Of a stretch of DNA of 34,021 bases, positions 30,936 to 34,021 are shown in pieces (within the stretch, counting starts at the first letter, position 1; the number at the start of each line of letters is the position of its first letter). The stretch covers positions 1 through 34,021 of IMG/VR virus record IMGVR_UViG_3300025266_000025. One strand, given 5' to 3'. Made by a program: the position numbers and the translations under genes. The notes beneath the pieces were generated by a model. That model saw only the letters and a list, made by a program, of their open reading frames with translations. It made no database searches and had not been told where the DNA came from. The DNA is from a virus.

Positions 30936-32454
30936 CTATGACGACCTAGAGTTGCTACAGAATGCATTACCCGACATGTCTGAGAAAGATAGACAGAGAA
31001 GCCTAACGTTGCTACAACAGTATCAGAAAGAGGTTACACAGACACAGGGTAAAGAAAACTTCTTAGATTTTATTAAGCATGTCTATCCAGACTATAAAGT
31101 AGGAGCACACCATGCAAGATTGGCGCATTTGTTTGAAGAGATTTCAGAGGGCAAAAGAAAAAGGGTTATCGTTAATATTGCCCCTCGTCACGGGAAGTCG
31201 GAACTTATATCTTACTTGGCTCCCGCGTGGTTTTTGGGAAAACATCCTGCGAAAAAGATCATCATGGCTTCGCATACTGCGGATCTGGCAGTTAATTTTG
31301 GACGCCGAGTTAGGAATCTGGTGGGCTCAGACCCGTATAAAGATATATTTCCTAATGTCTCGCTGCAAGCGGATAGTAAATCGGCTTCTAGATGGGGTAC
31401 TAACTTTAATGGGGAGTATTTCGCAATTGGTGTTGGCGGGGCTTTGGCTGGTAGGGGCGCCGACCTATTCATTATTGACGATCCACACTCAGAGCAGGAT
31501 GCTAAACTTGGAAAGTCAGACGTTTTTCTACCGGCGTGGGAATGGTTTCAGTCCGGTCCGCTTCAGCGTCTTATGCCTGGTGGTGCTATTATTGTTGTTA
31601 TGACTCGATGGTCTAAATTAGACTTGACAGGACAGATAGTTAATCAGATGGTGAAGAATGAAGATGTAGATGACTGGGAAGTAGTAGAGTTTCCGGCTAT
31701 TTTAGAGGATGAACACGGAGAAGAGACCCCATTATGGCCAGAATTCTGGCCCTTAGAAGAATTACAGTCAAGAAGGGCTGCTATTGACATAAGATATTGG
31801 AATGCACAGTATATGCAGAACCCTGTATCAGAAGAAGGGGCACTAATCAAGCGGGAATGGTGGAATATATGGGAAGAAGACGACCCACCCTCCTGTGAAT
31901 TTATAATAATGACGTTAGATGCGGCACAAGAAGCTAATAATAGGGCGGATTACAACGCCTTGACAACTTGGGGTGTGTTTTTTAACGAAGAAGTCAATAA
32001 TTATAATATAATACTACTCAATGCTATTAAAGAACGGCTAGAATTTCCTGAATTGAAGCAATTGTGCCTTGATGAGTACCGTGAATGGGAACCTGATGCA
32101 TTTATTGTAGAGAAAAAGTCTAATGGAGCAGCACTTTACCAAGAATTTAGGCGAATGGGTATACCTGTTGGTGAGTTTACACCCGGTAAAGGACAAGATA
32201 AAATAAGCCGTGTGAATGCTGTGTCTGATTTGTTCCACGGAGGGGTCGTATGGGCTCCAGATAGACGCTGGGCACACGAAGTAATAGAAGAATGTAATGA
32301 TTTTCCCTCTGGAGCTAACGATGATTTGGTGGATTCAACCACTTTAGCATTATCTAGGTTCCGGCAGGGTGGATTTATACGGTTGCCAAACGATGAAGAA
32401 GATGATATACAAACGTTCAGAGGTCGTGGACGAAAAAGACTCTATGCACTATAA
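30928..32454 (+). CDS. terL: Terminase large subunit (packaging ATPase-nuclease)
   Basis: 508 residues. ATPase part: Walker A APRHGKS (85-91), Walker B LFIIDDP (180-186) and coupling motif MTRWSK (225-230). RNase H-like nuclease: Asp331 (MTLDAAQ), VEKKSNG with Glu395, and NDDLVDSTTLAL with Asp465/466/469. All expected catalytic acids are present. It drives DNA into the prohead and cuts the concatemer. The start overlaps the small-subunit gene, so they are made in a fixed ratio. It ends 18 bases before the portal gene. Confidence 0.93.
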   Translation: MISYDDLELLQNALPDMSEKDRQRSLTLLQQYQKEVTQTQGKENFLDFIKHVYPDYKVGAHHARLAHLFEEISEGKRKRVIVNIAPRHGKSELISYLAPAWFLGKHPAKKIIMASHTADLAVNFGRRVRNLVGSDPYKDIFPNVSLQADSKSASRWGTNFNGEYFAIGVGGALAGRGADLFIIDDPHSEQDAKLGKSDVFLPAWEWFQSGPLQRLMPGGAIIVVMTRWSKLDLTGQIVNQMVKNEDVDDWEVVEFPAILEDEHGEETPLWPEFWPLEELQSRRAAIDIRYWNAQYMQNPVSEEGALIKREWWNIWEEDDPPSCEFIIMTLDAAQEANNRADYNALTTWGVFFNEEVNNYNIILLNAIKERLEFPELKQLCLDEYREWEPDAFIVEKKSNGAALYQEFRRMGIPVGEFTPGKGQDKISRVNAVSDLFHGGVVWAPDRRWAHEVIEECNDFPSGANDDLVDSTTLALSRFRQGGFIRLPNDEEDDIQTFRGRGRKRLYAL

Positions 32455-32472
32455 AATAAATAATGGGATAAG

Positions 32473-34021
32473 ATGATGGGTGATATTGATAAAGGACTAT
32501 ACGAAGCGCCACAGGGAATGGAAGCGCTAGGCGAAGAAGAAGTTGCCATCGAGGTAGAGATTGTTGATCCCGAAGAAGTTACCATAAAAATGGGTGACGA
32601 GGAGATAGTAATTGACCCTGATGCAATGGACGATGACACCTTTGCAGACAACCTAGCAGAAGAGTGCTCTGAACAATACCTTGCGGAACTTTCGTCTGAC
32701 TTACTAGAAGATTTTTCTAATGATATCAACTCAAGAAAAGACTGGTTAGAAACTTACGTTGATGGTCTTGAATTACTAGGTCTTAAAATAGAACAAAGAA
32801 GTGAGCCTTGGGAAGGGGCCTGCGCCGTATTCCACCCGCTCTTATCTGAAGCTCTTGTGAAGTTCCAAGCAGAAACAATGATGGAGACGTTCCCCGCAGC
32901 GGGACCCGTTAAGACTTCTATTGTAGGTCGTGAGACACCAGAGTGTGTAGAAGCTGCCGCTCGTGTACAAGAGAATATGAACTATCAGCTCATGGACAAG
33001 ATGCCTGAGTATCGACCCGAGCACGAGAGAATGTTATGGGGTCTAGGACTCGCAGGGAACGCGTTTAAGAAGGTTTATTATGACCCCAGCCTAGAACGCC
33101 AAGTATCTCTATTTGTCCCTGCAGAGGACATGGTAGTGCCCTACGGAGCTTCTAATCTAGAGACGGCAGAACGTATTACTCATGTGATGCGAAAAACCAA
33201 ACAAGAACTACACAACCTTCAACAAATGGGTTTCTATCGTGACATTGAGCTGGGAGACCCTGGCTACGATTTAGATGAAGTTGAGAAGAAGATAGCAGAA
33301 CAAATGGGCTTTGATGCGACTAATGATGATCGCTACAAAATCCTAGAAATGAACGTTGATCTTGACTTAGAAGGTTATGAGGATAAAGACGACGGAGAAG
33401 AGACAGGGATAGCGCTACCTTATATAGTAACTATTGATAAAGGAACTTCTGAGATCTTAGCAATCAGACGTAACTGGAATCCACATGATAACCTACGTGC
33501 TCGCAGACAACACTTCGTTCACTATGGTTACATCCCCGGATTCGGTTTTTATTGCTTTGGTCTAATTCATCTCATCGGGGGGTTTGCTAAATCAGGGACT
33601 ATGCTTCTTCGTCAACTTGTTGATGCTGGCACACTCTCTAACCTGCCCGGTGGATTTAAAGCGAGAGGACTTAGGATTAAAGGGGATGATACTCCTATAG
33701 GTCCGGGTGAGTGGAGAGACGTTGATGCGCCTTCAGGAACTATTCGTGATAATTTAATGCCCCTTCCTTATAAAGAGCCCAGTCAGGTTCTTGCACAGTT
33801 GATGGATAAGATCATTGAGGAAGGACGTAGGTTTGCAAGTGCTGCTGATATGAAAGTATCGGACATGTCAGCTAACTCTCCTGTAGGTACAACCCTTGCT
33901 ATCTTAGAAAGAACGCTCAAAGTAATGTCTGCGGTTAATGCGCGGATCTACTACTCTATGAAAAAAGAGTTCTTATTACTTAAAGATATTATCCGCGATT
34001 ACACAGATCCAGATTACCAAT
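32473..34021 (+). CDS. Portal protein, P22-like (cut by window end)
   Basis: The open frame starts at ATG 32473 (MMGDIDKGLYEAP; the next ATG at 32476 is an alternative) and is still open at the window end: 516 codons. After an acidic N-terminal extension, the sequence shows RKDWLETYVDGLELLGLK...PWEGACAVFHPLL, EAAARVQENMNYQL, GNAFKKVYYDP, and later SGTMLLRQLVDAGTLSNLPGGFKARG and SPVGTTLAILERTLK. I recognise this as the portal of podovirus-like marine phages related in plan to P22 gp1. The dodecameric portal is the entry ring for DNA and docks the terminase, whose gene is directly upstream. The ribosome site is weak (GGGATAAG). Confidence 0.88.
   Translation, partial: MMGDIDKGLYEAPQGMEALGEEEVAIEVEIVDPEEVTIKMGDEEIVIDPDAMDDDTFADNLAEECSEQYLAELSSDLLEDFSNDINSRKDWLETYVDGLELLGLKIEQRSEPWEGACAVFHPLLSEALVKFQAETMMETFPAAGPVKTSIVGRETPECVEAAARVQENMNYQLMDKMPEYRPEHERMLWGLGLAGNAFKKVYYDPSLERQVSLFVPAEDMVVPYGASNLETAERITHVMRKTKQELHNLQQMGFYRDIELGDPGYDLDEVEKKIAEQMGFDATNDDRYKILEMNVDLDLEGYEDKDDGEETGIALPYIVTIDKGTSEILAIRRNWNPHDNLRARRQHFVHYGYIPGFGFYCFGLIHLIGGFAKSGTMLLRQLVDAGTLSNLPGGFKARGLRIKGDDTPIGPGEWRDVDAPSGTIRDNLMPLPYKEPSQVLAQLMDKIIEEGRRFASAADMKVSDMSANSPVGTTLAILERTLKVMSAVNARIYYSMKKEFLLLKDIIRDYTDPDYQ

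Overview
This window reads as part of a tailed double-stranded DNA phage genome. It carries a terminase small and large subunit, a P22-type portal protein, large virion proteins of the kind common in marine environmental phages, and a compact phage replication set. I see no integrase, repressor/integration module, RNA polymerase, tRNA, CRISPR array or insertion sequence. A lytic lifestyle is therefore likely but not proven. The host cannot be read from the sequence. Ribosome binding sites are ordinary AAGGAG types, so a bacterial host is certain. The style of the virion proteins suggests a marine or aquatic source (inference).

Layout. (1) Positions 1-10989, plus strand: the distal end of the virion operon. 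It holds a cut-off small protein, a Gly-rich virion protein, a GNAT-like protein, two more virion-type proteins and a 2090-residue polyvalent giant with a zinc-peptidase motif. A convergent terminator closes it near 11031-11062. (2) Positions 11075-29901, minus strand: the early/replication block, transcribed leftwards from about 29.97 kb. The promoter-proximal part (29.9-23 kb) is a run of small accessory genes: an acidic duplicated protein, an ArdC-type antirestriction protein, several Cys-rich or zinc-ribbon proteins and many unknowns. The distal part (22.5-11 kb) is replication and recombination: VRR-NUC nuclease, DUF3310 protein, family A DNA polymerase, Fe(II)/2OG-oxygenase-like protein, Cas4-like PD-(D/E)XK nuclease, HNH-like basic protein, SNF2-type helicase, ssDNA-binding protein with a partner protein, HTH protein and a fused primase-helicase. 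(3) Positions 29902-30314: a divergent promoter region. (4) Positions 30315-34021, plus strand: terminase small and large subunits and the start of the portal gene, which runs off the end. Capsid and tail genes that should lie between the portal and the first gene here are outside the window.

Several small genes shorter than 60 codons are supported by a strong ribosome binding site and stop/start overlaps: 40, 45, 28 and 56 residues. Several longer reading frames were re-started at internal ATGs, because the longest frame began at TTG or GTG without a good site.

The most unusual pattern is in the 24-29.3 kb accessory block. A hairpin-plus-ribosome-site cassette recurs four times between genes. 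Four genes there have two or three in-frame ATGs near the 5' end, most with their own GGAG-N6-ATG signal, giving short repeated N-terminal leaders. Other points for follow-up are a dioxygenase-like gene translationally locked between the DNA polymerase and a nuclease, a shared C-terminal DIVNKW peptide on the SSB and its neighbour, and a family A polymerase with Leu at the position of E. coli Phe762 and HDA in place of HDE in motif C.
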